Source: Liolophura sinensis
Lineage: Eukaryota > Mollusca > Polyplacophora > Chitonida > Chitonidae
Direction: 5' to 3'
Assembly (NCBI RefSeq): GCF_032854445.1
Contig: NC_088300.1
Span: 33,649,608-33,713,607, forward strand
Length of the DNA: 64,000 nucleotides
The notes below the pieces were generated by a model. The model saw only the letters and a list, made by a program, of their open reading frames with translations. It was not told the origin of the DNA and made no database searches. Positions 1 through 12,731 of this stretch are shown here, piece by piece. Each line of letters opens with the position of its first letter. The stretch's first letter is position 1. The position numbers were made by a program, and so were the translations under genes.

Positions 1-2519
1 TAAGTTTAGCGTGTTTCATGTTACTGAGCTTTTCTGGCGTTGTAAGCGGAAGAACCGGTTCTTGTGAAACGTATAATTATTTCCATTTAACACTCAAGTA
101 CAGATACAACAGCACTTTCCATACCAGACTGAAGAGAGCGTCAAATCCATAGCCTGGACACGCAGGATTTATACCGAATTTGGATGTATAATGGGGTCAT
201 GCCAGAGAGGCTACTAGTCGTACTGAATGCTGATTTATGTGGTGAAAATCCAACGTGCTAAGTGGTAAATAGCTTAGCTGCCGAGGTACGTGTACCGTAG
301 GCTTTGATGCCGTGCGGACATTTCATTTGTCCCGAACCCTCCTTGAGAGATGCTTTTTTACGACCGGCTTGATCCCTCTGGTGATCCCATAGAAGTAAAT
401 ACGACGTAATCGTTGCCATTTACATAATCTGTACGGTACCGTGAAAGCTGGATGCCTAGTCCACCTCATTCAAATGTGTCAGTCTACAAATCTAAAAGTG
501 CCCGGTAGTCCATGGAAAGAAAAAGTTCTGCACCTCTTAATTAACTCCCCTTGCTATATTACATTTAGGACTAAAAATAAAACGGTGAAATTGGGTCGTT
601 CCGCAGACGGTTATGGAGGACCGAAATTAACTTCCCTGTACGCATTTCTATAGCTTCATTAGTAATATTTACTCTCGCTGCTTAATATAAATCCTAAAAT
701 ATTGACGATATAATTCGATTCGGAGCCCTGGCAATTCGTGCTATTCTTTGTTCGCGTTCTATTTCCCGTGGTTAAAGAAATTGAATGTCCAGAGAACGAG
801 AAAATGAAGGAACAAAGTCATCTTACAATAGCCAGTGCCATAAGCAGGAATGTGTGAAAAGCCTGCCAAAATCAATGTCAGCCGTGAATATGTCCGCACA
901 CGAACTATATCGGTGCTAACAGGCGACATGGAAAAGCAATTTGGCCGCAATAGCAGTTTCTAGTTGCGACCGGAATGTAGAAGTCAAGCGTCTCAGGACG
1001 TTGTGGCATCCAAACGTCTTTAATCAGGCACGTAAAAATTTCACGAGACGCGCTTAACTAGGATTTATCGCTGGACTCTTGATTACGGACAACGGGTAGA
1101 CCGGGGTAAAATTTGTCCGTTTCACACGTATGAAGATCCGCACAGCCAGAAGCAATTAAGTTTTGGTGGGCAGAGAAAACATGTTTAACCTGCTCCTCAG
1201 CTCTTTTCCCCGCTCACCTCATATTTTGATGGTGTGGATTTAGGCTGCGTTCATTTCGTAGTTCCGACATCGCTTGGTAAATAGCACGAGCGATAGATGG
1301 TTCATTTCCTTGCCATGGCTTCTTGGAGGGTTTCGTGGAATTTCCCTCTTACAATCTATTACAAAAAGTTCGTGGTGTTTACACTTCGCGCCAAATGCCG
1401 TCCTCCCCCTATGTCTATTAGTTCCCCTTGCCAGAACCATTTCCGGTTTGCTGGGTTGAGACAGGGGTCAATATTTGCCCCGCCATTATTCCCGTTAATT
1501 TGATATAGACTCGAACACATCTAAATGGCTCTCAGTCTATTCGACTGAACGCCAGATTTTCAGCCGTTTGATGTGTTTATCGTTTAACGGCGATTTGCAC
1601 AAGTGACTTGCTATCGAATCGCCTTCTGTGCATTGCGTTCAGTATTTATACCATCTTAAATACCCCCTAAACATCTCCAACCAGAATGCAACGAAGGCAA
1701 ACAGCTGCATCTACTATTAATTATCTTTGTCATTACATACACCTTTGCAGGCGAAATAAATCTGTGTCATTGCATAATAAAACTGAAACACGCATCGTGT
1801 GAACGATTGACGTTACTGATGATTTACTGGCAGAGTTTTCCATTCCAGCAAATCTCAAAGGATGTGAATACTGTAAATAGGACGCGTTATCGTGACTCTT
1901 CTCTCTTGGAATCATAAAGGGATTTTCTTTCATTCTTTTCTGCTCACTGGGAACTTTATTGGTGTTGTTTTTTAATGGCTGGTTACCACGCTTAGCACGT
2001 TCTCCCACTGGCTTTAAGCGGGTGATATCATAAACGTGACAATTTTCATTTGCATTCATTTTTCTAAAGTAATTCCAACCAAGAGTAAATGTCCAGAGCT
2101 TTAATAATATATTGTTAGCATTGATTCTAAGATTGTTATTCCTGTCTCATCTCTCATTGTTTTAATGACGAAATGACAGTTCCTCCAATAGCATTCTCTT
2201 ATATATAAGCAACAATATTAGTCAGCGCATTTTTGTCATTCGTAACTAAACCATGGAGTACGCACTAATATTTTAAGGTAAGGTAACTGGCATAGTAAGT
2301 GGATACGGGTATCTGTAAGCCTTTCAAAAAATTCGAGACATAAACGCCGCCAACTCAAAAGTTCCAACTTCTCAACCTCTACACCACCATTCGCAAATAC
2401 CGTCAATTTTATACGGCCGATTTCAAGGTGAAATAAAAGTAAATTTTCCCATTATTGTCGTAACATTATTAGTTAAATGTATCCTTGAGCGCCCTGTATC
2501 GCCGACTTCATTACTTCCT

Positions 2520-2691
2520 CCATGACATAGAAGCCTCTCACCAATGCGATTGCTGTGTGTTCAAGTCCACTTGATGCTGGCTTCCACTCTGATCGTATGT
2601 GGGAAGGTTTGCCTGCAACCTGCGGATGCCCGCCGTCGTATAAGTGAAATGTTCCTGAGAACGGCGTAAAGTAACAATCAAATAAATAAAT
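2520..2691 (+). repeat. tRNA-derived SINE copy, internally deleted
   Basis: Part of the tRNA-like head (AAGCCTCTCACCAATGCG, then a degenerate B box around TTCAAGTCC) is followed by the body. The sequence then jumps from the TGCGGATG motif straight to CCGCCGTCGTATAAGTGAAA, so about 50 bp present in fuller copies (for example 44261-44524) is missing. The copy ends in CAATCAAATAAATAAAT, the family's tail. Confidence 0.8.
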
Positions 2692-3591
2692 ACTTCCTTA
2701 CTATTTAGTGAGTAGCATTTCCAAGCGAATAAGTTGGCTGTAATCTGCATTTGGTTCATTTCCTCAGCCATATATCTGATTATAGTTCTTAGCAAAGTAC
2801 AACAGATTTGATCCACCATGCGCATTGACTTCAGTATAAAAGTCTGCTGAATAGGCGAATTGTCAGTATTGAAAGTCCCTCAGGTTTATGTACAGAATTC
2901 TACCCACAGAGAAAAAACTTCTTGGAAGAATATATCCAGAGGATGTGATTTGGAAATATTAAGTACTTGATCAATTAAATATTGCCATGTCATTCAGCTT
3001 AGAAAACGTACACTCCGTCCCCATTAAAAGCTGATGCATTGGTTATTTGAGAATATCGTAAGAAATGCACAGTATTGCCTCCAAGTTGCCACAGGATAGT
3101 TCAACAAGTTTATGGGATGTTTCCCTGCTGATTAAGGACGTATATTAGCTTGTGAATCAAGGATGTATTAGGTTACAGGATCAAAAGAACACGTTATTCC
3201 CGTGTTTGTTGGTGGTGGATAAATGAAATGTTTGCCTGTCGATCACAATGTGTGTTTAATCCCAGCCTTAGGCACGGAGTTTTGCCCGGCTTCCACTATC
3301 CTTGCAAGCATCGCAGACAATAAGCTATATGGACATCATTCCCAAAGCGCTGTTCGGGTGCATGAAAATCTTACATGAAAATCGCTTGAGATAACTTGCA
3401 CCATCGTGGCAACAGTAGAGATTTTGATCTTCCTGTATAACAAATCTCTGCATCACTGATGACACATCAAACAGGTGAGTTATATGATTACGATGACTTT
3501 CGTTATCCCGCCAATGTGGTCCTTGTGAGTTTGTCCAGTCCTCTGCTGTACTGAAGAAAGTCTATTCCTCTGAAGTCGACTCGTCAGTCGG

Positions 3592-3719
3592 AATGTCTGC
3601 AGCAACCTGCAGAATAACGTAGGTTTCTCAGGGCCTTGTCCTCTTTTCTCAGACCATAATGTTGGCCTCCGTGGTATTAGTGAAATATTCCTGAGTGCAT
3701 GGTAAAACACCAATCGCAT
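3592..3719 (+). repeat. Diverged SINE 3' fragment
   Basis: It contains the body motif GCAACCTGC, then CCATAATGTTGGCCTCCGTGG, then TTAGTGAAATATTCCTGAG and a terminal AAAACACCAATC. These occur in the same order as in the full-length SINE at 44261-44524. The tRNA-like head is absent. Confidence 0.65.
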
Positions 3720-4761
3720 ACTTTTTCAAATATAACTGTTTGCGACATTAAGACACATGGAACGAAGAAACATGTTGTCTCCATGGGCTGTATACGTGGT
3801 ACATTGTACAAATATATCAGTGTGTTTATACATGATATGTCATCACGATGTTTGAATGAGTGTGTGTCTATTTATTATTGACAGGGCAGATTAGTAGCCT
3901 TCTCTAAGCCATTACGCTAATTAAAGCGTATTTTAAAAAAAACTTTGTCCATTACCCTCAGAATCAACAATACAACCATTGTTAAACTTCCTTTGATGCC
4001 TGTAATGAGAAAGGTATTTGGCTTTGAAAAAATTGTCCCCTGTAACAATCGATGTCCTTGTTCTAAATTGACTCGTCGCCGTTGAGTCTAGTCGAAACAT
4101 TATGGGAATTATATGTTGTTAGGTACTGACTCTTGTACACGAGGGCTTTCAACGTGCGTCGCGTTCCCGACAGATTGTTCCACCTGGCGACAACGACTGT
4201 AGGGCTCGTCAGCAAAATGTCAGGTGAATATGTACGGGGCTTTGAACGGCCGTATAATAGGTTGGGCCGTTGGAACCTCGAGTTGTTTGAAGTTAAGAGT
4301 GGGACCAGGCCAAAGTCTCCATCAGGAAGATAATATTATGAAACGTATAACCGGCGACAAGCCTTATTACCGATATTTGACGTCGGCGGGGTTATCACTG
4401 TTGCCGAATGGTTCGACGTAAATAAAAAGGCTTTCCCCACTGATCACCAATGTGACTGATCACTATGTGGGCATGCGTCCGCTCTCTGTTCCGTGGCTTC
4501 ACGTCAGGCGGTGAAACGAGTTCAACTGGGTATGCATGGTACTTCCATACTCAGTGCCACCGCCTCCTCTCTTCCAGTGACCATGAGTGATGTCATAAAA
4601 TTAAATTATGCTACGTGACACTGTGGTGAAATATGAAAACTATATTATGAATTCTCTCTCATAAAATGTCTTATCACACCAGAAACTCCGTTAATATACC
4701 TTCCGGAAATTTGCTATGCGAAGTTAAAAATACAGGACATTCATATGTTTTACTTTTTCAG

Positions 4762-4920
4762 ACACAAATCAAACCAGTTCCAACAAGGACATGGCTGTGA
4801 TGGTTTTCATTCAAGGAGAGTCTTTTGAAAGTGGAACCGGAAATGCCTACGATGGAAGCGTCTTGGCTAGTTATGGGAACGTTATTGTTGTAACCCTAAA
4901 CTACCGACTTGGCGTCCTAG
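4762..4920 (+). CDS. Neuroligin-like gene, first visible exon (ectodomain, oxyanion-hole and core-strand segment)
   Basis: This 159-bp exon encodes residues 1-54 of the visible protein (numbered from this exon). The acceptor is TTTTTCAG|AC and the donor is CCTAG|GTGAGT. It starts with 2 bases of a split codon and ends with 1. The protein reads [11 protein letters not shown], then a GTGN turn, [15 protein letters not shown] and [10 protein letters not shown]. This is the alpha/beta-hydrolase core of cholinesterase-like adhesion proteins and closest to neuroligin ([22 protein letters not shown] is typical of the family). The segment equivalent to HGG in active cholinesterases and most neuroligins reads QGE (residues 18-20). 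A sequon lies at N3 (NQT), in the loop where vertebrate neuroligins carry alternative splice site A. Neuroligins are postsynaptic adhesion receptors for neurexins. Family assignment is strong; the exact paralogue is not. Confidence 0.93.
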
Positions 4921-7900
4921 GTGAGTATTATTAAATAAACCCATCACTTTTATGATCCGGAATTCTAACCAATTCTAATGATTCTAACTAAATTGCACTG
5001 GCACAATTCGAGTAAGTTTTTCATTCTAACACGCGTGTTCAACAGGTATATTCATCATTCATGCAGAATTATTTTGTGAGCCAATTAAGAGCCACAGAAT
5101 GCTCGTCACGACACCCACAGTTCTATGACAAATGAATATCTGGCATCTTAATGAAAAAAACGTGTTTTTGTTTTTCATTCCGCAAGTCATTAAGAACACA
5201 TTTTGCAAATACACTTATTCAATGTCTTCGGGAACAGCCATTGTTTGTTTCTTAGAATTTAATCAAAAAACTGTTGCTTCAGTTTATATTCGTACAACAC
5301 TCGTTCTCACTCGCTTGTGACATTACATTCAGGAACTTTGTCAGATAGGAGGCCAAGCAAATACTCTGGTTTTAACGCAAAACCATCCCGGTTTTCTCTC
5401 CCGTATAATAAAGCCAACTTATGAGAGAAATATTCTTGGGTATGACGGAAAAATAATCACGGAAATATAAAGACAGATGAATCGTTGCAAATAAGAACAT
5501 TAAAATCGGATAAGGGCAGACGAAAACATGAAACGGGTACTAAAGGTGTATAAATAGCTAAGATACGAGGATTTTCAATTTCTGCTGAAAAAAGTAGATA
5601 TGCGTTTCTTTACACTGATGTTTGAACGACTTCTATTGCTAGACGAATGTAATCATCAATCAACACAATAAAGATGAACACATGCCTGGAGGCAAATTTT
5701 AATCTCGAACTGGACCAATGCAGCTCTGGAAAATCCCTTGCTTTTTCACGCGTCTATCCAAGATTGTCAAAATGACAATGTCTTTGTCCTTTTATTGATC
5801 GCTCCTGCATGGAAAGCTTTGAGTACGATGCTTTTGTTAATAAGTGCAAGTACTCAGTGTCTTAGATAATAATTATAAAGGAGAGGAATAGATGAATATT
5901 TGATATTTCGTTGCAAGAAAATGGTTTAAACTTTGGCAACAATCTTGTCATAGAACGTTAACCGAAAGTCTAGGAGAAATGAATTGTCAAAATGCGCGCT
6001 TTTAAGGTAACGGGTTTCTGTTAAATCTCACGAGGGACACCCGGTTATTTGGTAAAAGCTGTGGTACTGGTTGCTTTTTTCTTTTTTAATTTCACTTATG
6101 CCAGACGATTGTTGATGTATTTCATGTGGAAAAGGAGGGAAAACATGTACATAAAATAAAACACAGAGTAAAGTGGTTTCAACAAAATCACATTTTAATT
6201 TGCAGCTGCCAAGAACGGTGCTAAGCTATACATTGTCTACGTCCACGCACCATGGTGTTTTTTTCGAATTGTGTAGGGATGAATACGTATCCATCTCTTA
6301 TAGAAATTAGGTAATGGTGAAATTTTTCCACATAACTGAGCCGCATTACTTGGCTTTTGGCCGCAGTAAAAACTTTAGTATCTTTGACTGAGATAAGTGG
6401 TCGCATATTTTGCCAACGTCGACTTGGCAGATTACCCGGACGACCAAAGCTTTTTAGCATGGGCATGGTCCGCGCTGAGAGAATCGCCTTGTCCTTAACA
6501 CGCCCTGAATGATATTGATTTTACAAGCTGTGTTTTGTTCCACAGGGGAATAATCCCATGACAGCGGCTCTTACTGCCTAAACTCGCTCCATTACTGGAT
6601 AAAGGGTTTATTGTTAGGAATGCCAGAGGTCATTTGGGCAGGTTTTGATGCGCTGGTTGTGACGCCATTTCTTCGACGTAAGCGTTATTTGTGTATGATC
6701 AATGTTCACGTCAAAGTTAATACACCCAGCCAAACTTGAGTCTGCGCCGCATTTAAGGAAAAACTATTCACCAACTGTTATGAAGGCTCGTAACTAAAAA
6801 ACGTCTAGCCGTGTAATTAAATCGAACTGTCAGTTTATATTTAGATTTGAAATGTGTCTGGCTCGTAGTGCCGTTTTAAAAAAATCATTGTTCTGAAGGC
6901 TAAAATGTACAAAGGTTGATGCCAGATACTAAGGTATCGTAGAATTAAAGGTGTCTTTCTTCTCGGCGATAGAAATACATGTATTGGAAGAACACATCGA
7001 TCACTTAAATCACGAGTCTTTAAGAAAAGTGAATCCGATATTTCTGTGATTGGAATTTGTGTTCTGGTAACCGTCACGAGACTGATTAATGTCGTTATCT
7101 GATTTATCCTGTGGTCTATCAGTTCAAGATCTATCTATGTCATCCTGAGTGTTGTTTGTTGATGAAGCCTTATTGTTCTTGTCACCTAGAGACTGTCCGT
7201 CTGGCTGGCATGTAGGAATTTACGGCTTCAAGGGCTGCCTTACCAATTGCTTCTTCTTGACGTCCCATGTCGACAGATGAGGAACAGCAGGCTTAGCCTT
7301 AACCACTGACCAGAAAATCTTGTGAATAAATTCAGTTCACGGTGGTTTTTGTCGCGGGCCCTCGGGTCATTCTGTCTGAAGCGGGACAAACCTAAACAGC
7401 TGGCCACAGCGATGAATAAAACATACAGCCCCTAGCCTATTGTTCACCAGCAGAATAGACTATTCTTCATGATAAATTCGGTCATCATAAGTGTATTTAT
7501 CGCTACTGATTTAGCGAGAGCTTCCCGTTCATCATATAGTCTATCCCGCATATATTCGGCCTGAAGAGGTGTGCTTGGACAAAGGTCGTGCAAGAAATTC
7601 ACGTATGGATGGCCTTGCTGTCCGCTATCGGGCCATGGGTTAACGGTTCGAACATGCAAACGGGTGACAAGCCAGATGGCAGTGTTTGCGTGTTGAGACG
7701 TTTACAGTACTGACAGAGTATCACAACCCGCTGGTTACTACAGACATGATTAATGCTATTCCAGGATCAGCCATCGAAAATCTACACTGATAGAGTATGT
7801 CCCCTCAACTAGTCGGATTAATTTACTCTTTCACACCGTATCACACTGATTACTTGATGAATTCATCAATATTGTATTGTTTTTGCTCTTTGGGAGTACG

Positions 7901-8216
7901 ATTTTGCTTCCTATAACGAGGATTTCCTCACGAAAAAGACGTTGGTGCCGGTTTAGTCAGAAGAACAGAGCATCGTAAATAAATATCTAAAGTTACTCAA
8001 CATATAAAAAACCTTACTGATGCCTTACCATAGAACACGCTATTTCTATGCCCATTTGTAAAATTTCTTTTAACACCGTCCAACCCAAAATCTGCAAGAA
8101 TTAAGAATATAGGAAATTCAAGATTTGTTAACCTTAAGAGAAAAAAATTAACGATTCTTTATCCATGACAGCCCATGGTCCTAGCATGATAACAAAACCC
8201 AATAATATACAGTATG

Positions 8217-8397
8217 GTCATGCTGGCTTCCTCTCCGGCCTTAAGTGGGAAGGTTTGTCAGCAACCTGCGGGTGGCCGTGGGTTTCGTCACGGCTTCGCC
8301 CGGTTCCCTCCCACTATAATGCTAGTCGCCGTCGTATAAGTGAAACATTCTTGGGTACGGCGTTAAACACCAATCAAATAAATATATGAATAAATAT
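8217..8397 (+). repeat. SINE copy, 5'-truncated
   Basis: The body is nearly complete: a GCTGGCTTCCTCTCCGGCC block, GTCAGCAACCTGCGG, CCCGGTTCCCTCCCACTATAATG, GCCGTCGTATAAGTGAAACA, and AACACCAATCAAATAAAT followed by an AT-rich tail. The tRNA-like head is lacking. Confidence 0.88.
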
Positions 8398-9603
8398 ACG
8401 GTATGAGCATTCATAATTAGAAACGCGAAACAATGCACTGCCAAATTACTACGGCGTTTCTATTCACAAAGGATGATATAGTCGGTCTGTTGATATAAAA
8501 ATATATATAATTATATTTTTAACCCACGACATTGTGTTTATAGCCTGTGTTCTCTTATAACTCAAACGATGGTGTTAAGCCATAATCGTTCATCCTAATA
8601 ACAAACGAAATCAAAATGTCATGCTGATGAACAGAATAGTTCTTTTTGACAGCCCACTATGAACTAATATTAGAGTACATCTGTTTGAAACCTAACATTA
8701 CACGATACATGCATTTATACAAACGATGCTCTTAATTTATTCATTTTCTGTAGAGAATTTTCATGTATAGTGCATTTCGAAAGTCGTGCAATTCTCGTAG
8801 TTTGCTTCATGGGATAAATAAAGCCCAGTCGGCTCAAAAAGGAAAATTGTAGCACCATTCTACTGTTGTAGTGTTATATCCGTTAAAATTAGGTAATCGT
8901 ATCTTTGAAAAAACTCCTGAAATGCTCTAACATTCCACTGTCAAAGACAGTTCCAATAAGATATCTTCCTCGCCTACACGTGCCCCAGATTTTTTGATCC
9001 CCAAAACTTAATCTTTGATCAAGTTTATATTTTTAACACAAAGCTATAATTGTTCTAAAACCAAAGTCATGTTCCTGGAACTTCTTTTTTACGTTGATTT
9101 CCCGAAAGAGCAGTCCATATAAATAATATAACTTTGCCCTAGTTACAGGAAGGCCCTCAATATCTTAGCAAGGACAAAGAAAACAAAAAAGAAAACTGGC
9201 CAATCATTCGGAAATTGTCCTCCTGGAATAATTTTAGGTAATAGGCTATGAGCCATTAAGTACTGGTAGCAAATAGCTAGCATTTTCGGTTAGTCTGTTC
9301 TACCAGGAAAGCAGTGGTGTGGATCGTCTTGGAGTCTTGGACTGTCAATCTTGATGAAAGCGAGGTGAAAGATAGAATCACCTTTGCCGGTCCATTAACA
9401 CTTTAATGTTACAGCAGTGATCGAGGACACTTACGTCAGAAGACCTGAGGTTTTAGCTATGGTTTGCATTTCTTATCACTATAGAGTTTGACAAGATAGA
9501 GGTGGACATTCTTAAGCCGCTGTATTCAACAGCCAAGGTGACGATAAAACGACTTCCCAATGCGCACAAGTATTATAAAACTCTATGAGGATGCTGATCT
9601 TAG

Positions 9604-9681
9604 GCTCCCCGGTTTCGTCCACTTATAAAACTAAGCGCCATCATAAATGTGAGGAAACCTCGAGTATGGCGTCAAACATAA
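9604..9681 (+). repeat. Very diverged SINE tail
   Basis: CTCCCCGGTTTCGTCCACTT, then GCGCCATCATAAATGTGAGGA and GAGTATGGCGTCAAACATAA, lie in the same order as the last third of the family. The identity is low and there is no A/T-rich tail, which suggests an old copy. Confidence 0.45.
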
Positions 9682-10893
9682 GTAACTGACACACTTTCTA
9701 ACACGTGACCGACACATATGCACACCACATTGGTGGAATTTAGCGTTAGACTGCGTCGTCGACGGCTTATTGTCATCAAGACCCCACAACCAATGAAAGC
9801 CGGGGAATCTACAAATTCACTGTGCATGTACATCCGTATGTAATGTGAAAAGACAAATTATATTTTCGGTGGCATTTTTTACCCGAACAGTTACATTTAA
9901 CGCAGCGCACAGCTTACCCTGCAAACTCACTTAAAATCTTTCTGTGTTTGTTGTATGAAATCCAGTAACGTTAATAACAAAATCCCGATGGTCTTTAGCA
10001 TGGCTTTCTGTCGTATCACAAACGTAGAGCACAACTTCTTTGTATTGAAAAGCGCTTGTCCTTTATAACATTGTGCCGGATCTGACCTTAGATCAAATCT
10101 TCTTATCACAGGCCATTGGGAAAAGTCATACAGTGTAACCCCGTATTATACCTCTATAAGGTGGATGTTGAAAACATTGCACCTGCTTAACATGCCTTAC
10201 CTGAAATCAAAAATTCCGTTATTAAGATTCTATGTTTTACGGGTCGTTGAGTTGATTTCAAGGTCATTTATGCCATATTGTGGAATATATATTTGCGATC
10301 AAGGTTAAGCTGTATACCTGGAGTCTTCGTACAAGCTTTCCTTACTAACATCTTTACATGTCAGCAACACAAGATATGAAACTTAAGTGTCATGGTTTAT
10401 TGAAACTCTGCTCTCAATGCCTACCGCCAAACGAAATAGAAAGAACTTGCTTAGGTTCACGTAAATGTTTACTACATGTATCACAATGCGGAAGTGCAAC
10501 TCTGTTTGATTTTAACGGCTTTGTTGGCGGATCCTGCAAGAAAATAATTTGCGAGCATCATATCGTTGAAAAGGTTTAGAAAAAGCTTCGGTCTTCTTTA
10601 CTTGTTCATGCCATAGTTAACGTTTCAGTAGGTTTACATAACTGTCCATAACAAACACATCAACAAAATAGATTTGACTGAATGCTGGCGCTAAATACCA
10701 TACTTAACAATATAATCTTCGGAGGAATGTACTGTGCTATGTGGGCTTTTCTTCTTATTTTTCATGAATATAAACTGCATTCAGTACTGGTGGCTGAGTT
10801 TTTAAAATATAGTCTAAACAATACATTTTTTCCCTTTTTTCATATCACAAAGACCTTACCGTTTCTCATTATACAACTGTCATGTTATTCCAG

Positions 10894-11079
10894 GTTTTCT
10901 CAGCGTAGGAAGTGGCGTCGCTCCGGGTAACTACGCTCTGCTTGATCTTACGGCAGCTCTTCATTGGCTCAGGCAGAATATTGAGAGCTTTGGTGGTCAT
11001 CCGAACAAGATTACCCTATTTGGGCATGGATACGGTGCGGCTCTTGTCAGCGACCTTCTTCTGTCTCCAATGGGCAGAG
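10894..11079 (+). CDS. Neuroligin-like gene, exon carrying the dead nucleophile elbow
   Basis: This 186-bp exon encodes residues 54-116. The acceptor is TTATTCCAG|GT and the donor is GCAGAG|GTAAGC; both edges are phase 1, so it could be skipped without shifting the frame. The protein contains FLSVGSG, GNYALLDLTAALHWL, NIESFGG-P and ITLFGHGYGAALVSDLL. The last is the nucleophile elbow of the alpha/beta-hydrolase fold. Active cholinesterases have G-E-S-A-G there and neuroligins typically G-S-G-x-G; here it is G-H-G-Y-G (97-101), with Gly99 where the catalytic Ser would be. The product is therefore an adhesion protein, not an esterase. The downstream edge of this exon corresponds to where vertebrate NLGN1 carries its splice-site-B insert; no insert is seen here. 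Confidence 0.93.
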
Positions 11080-11860
11080 GTAAGCCATCTTCTCCCCACA
11101 CAGCTGGTAAATATGATAAAATACACTGAAAACGGTTCCAGATATTGCATTAAATACATTTGCTCCAGGGGGATACCAAGTAAGCAAAGTAAATGAATAC
11201 TTTAAGCAGGGGTAACAGAAAAGTTGATGACGATTTGATGTATGACAAATGTAGTTTCAAGCCACACCATTAAAAATGAGATTATTTATCTGCTGGGTGA
11301 CGAGATCAGAACTGTAATAATTGTTGAAGTGTTTCCCTGGAAGAAAGAAAGACCCGCTATCTTAAACGAATAAGGAGATATTATGATCACGTTGCTTCCA
11401 AACGCTTCAAGCGAACAGCCGCCTATGACTTTAGCATGTACCGATGGACTTCTTTTTCTGTATAGAGTATAACTGGATGTCATGTGAGTTGCAATATTGG
11501 AAAGTAACGCTTTGTTGCGTATGTTAAGCAGTAGAATAGGTCGATTAGGGACATAAATGAAATTTTACGATTACAAGAACAGGTCTATCATGGGAAGTAC
11601 CAAACATAAAACCTTAAGGCCTTGCCAGTATGACAAAAAGTAAGACACGAATAATGAAAAATATGTGATATCTTGCGAAAAACTTCACCATGCGAGAGAA
11701 TGTTGTGGAGGTACGTGTCTCTTATGATGTGGACCATAGTGACATGTTCTAGTCTTCGAAACAAATAAGGAATAGATGTGTCACTATGATATATGGTATA
11801 TAAATGAATGTGGCTTTCCTATTTTACATTTGATGTTGTTTCATAATTTAATACCAGATT

Positions 11861-12203
11861 TCTCTAATGCCATTCTCAGAAATTACACATTTTTGATCTG
11901 AGTACCAATGCCGTGCTCAAAAACTACACTTCCTGATCTGATTACTCTCTTATTCCATACTCCAAAATTACACTTTTCCTGATCTGATTACTCTCTAATT
12001 CCATACTCCGGAATTACACATTTGCTGATCTGATTACTCTCTAATGCCGTGCTCAAAAACTACATTTTTCCTGATCTGATTACTCTCTAATTCCATACTT
12101 AAGAATTACACATTTCCTGACCTGATTACTCTCTAATGCCGTACTCAAGAATTAGACATTTCCTGATTTGTTTACTCTCTAGTGCCGTACTCAAGACTTA
12201 CGC
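11861..12203 (+). repeat. 46-bp tandem repeat, about seven units plus a partial
   Basis: The motif CTGATCTGATTACTCTCT recurs with starts at 11933, 11979, 12025, 12071, 12117 and 12163, exactly 46 bp apart, with a more diverged first unit before them. Two unit types differ in the middle: ATTCCATACTC and ATGCCGTGCTC/ATGCCGTACTC. The last partial unit runs into a SINE-like sequence. Confidence 0.9.
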
Positions 12204-12350
12204 AATTATACCACGTACGGTCGGGTTAACGGTTAGAGGAATAAGTATGACCGGCATAAACTACCAAGATTCGCCGGGCTCTGCCGAAATCCTTGCCTTA
12301 AGGGCGCACCTGATCCCGCTCGAGCTGGATTCGAACCTGCAATGCCATTG
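12182..12350 (-). repeat. Strongly diverged SINE, tRNA-like head on the minus strand
   Basis: GCCGTACTCAAGA at the left matches the inverted 3' end of the SINE family. GCCGGGCTCTGCC in the middle resembles its GC-rich body. GAGCTGGATTCGAACC at 12323-12337 contains the exact reverse complement of a pol III B box (GGTTCGAATCC). The order agrees with a minus-strand copy, but no good A box is left and the middle is poorly matched. Confidence 0.45.
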
Positions 12351-12483
12351 TCCAAGAGTTGAAAAGCTTATTTAAGTTGCATAAGCCAACCAAAGCCACA
12401 TTTATCCCTTCCCTCCAAAAAAGAAAAAGATAAGGACAGAATGATTTTGCTATTTGCATGGCTTTACAATAGTTTGGATATAT

Positions 12484-12731
12484 ATTAACGTGTCACTGAT
12501 TGTCCGAGATTCACTTGGATATGTCTTAACGTGTCATTGATTGTCCGAGATTCACTTGGATATGTCTTAACGTGTCACTGATTGTCCGAGATTCACTTGG
12601 ATATGTTTTAACGTGTCACTGATTGTCCGAGATTCACTTGGATATGTCTTAACGTGTCACTGATTGTCCGAGATTCACTTGGATATGTCTTAACGTGTCA
12701 CTGATTGTCCGAGATTCACTTGGATATGTCT
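12484..12731 (+). repeat. 41-bp tandem repeat, six units
   Basis: GATTCACTTGGATATGT occurs at 12508, 12549, 12590, 12631, 12672 and 12713, exactly 41 bp apart. The units are nearly identical (TTAACGTGTCACTGATTGTC core, with one C-to-T change in one unit and CTT/TTT at one join), so the expansion looks recent. It lies only about 280 bp from the end of the 46-bp array. Confidence 0.95.

Larger units (their letters stand above)
1..4761. other. Upstream non-coding DNA, probably intron before the first visible neuroligin exon
   Basis: No exon of the cholinesterase-like N-terminal half (signal peptide, first disulfide loop, the conserved segment that precedes the first visible exon) could be recognised on either strand. 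The open frames here are short, overlap each other and have no family resemblance. Two SINE remnants lie at 2520-2691 and 3592-3719. Because the first visible exon starts in the middle of a codon, this stretch must include intron sequence at least at its 3' end, which finishes in a pyrimidine-rich TACTTTTTCAG acceptor. Where the 5' exons lie is inferred, not seen. Confidence 0.6.
4921..10893 (+). other. Neuroligin intron (5.97 kb)
   Basis: The intron runs from GTGAGT to TGTTATTCCAG and interrupts a Gly codon (phase 1). It contains two SINE remnants (8217-8397 and 9604-9681). I see no further exon, RNA gene or convincing ORF; the open frames at 6221-6466 (-), 7444-7659 (-) and 10358-10579 (+) resemble nothing I know. 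Confidence 0.8.

Noticed and set aside
12327-12337. Perfect inverted B box, considered as a tRNA gene on the minus strand
   Set aside because: No A box or cloverleaf can be made; the surroundings match a diverged SINE.
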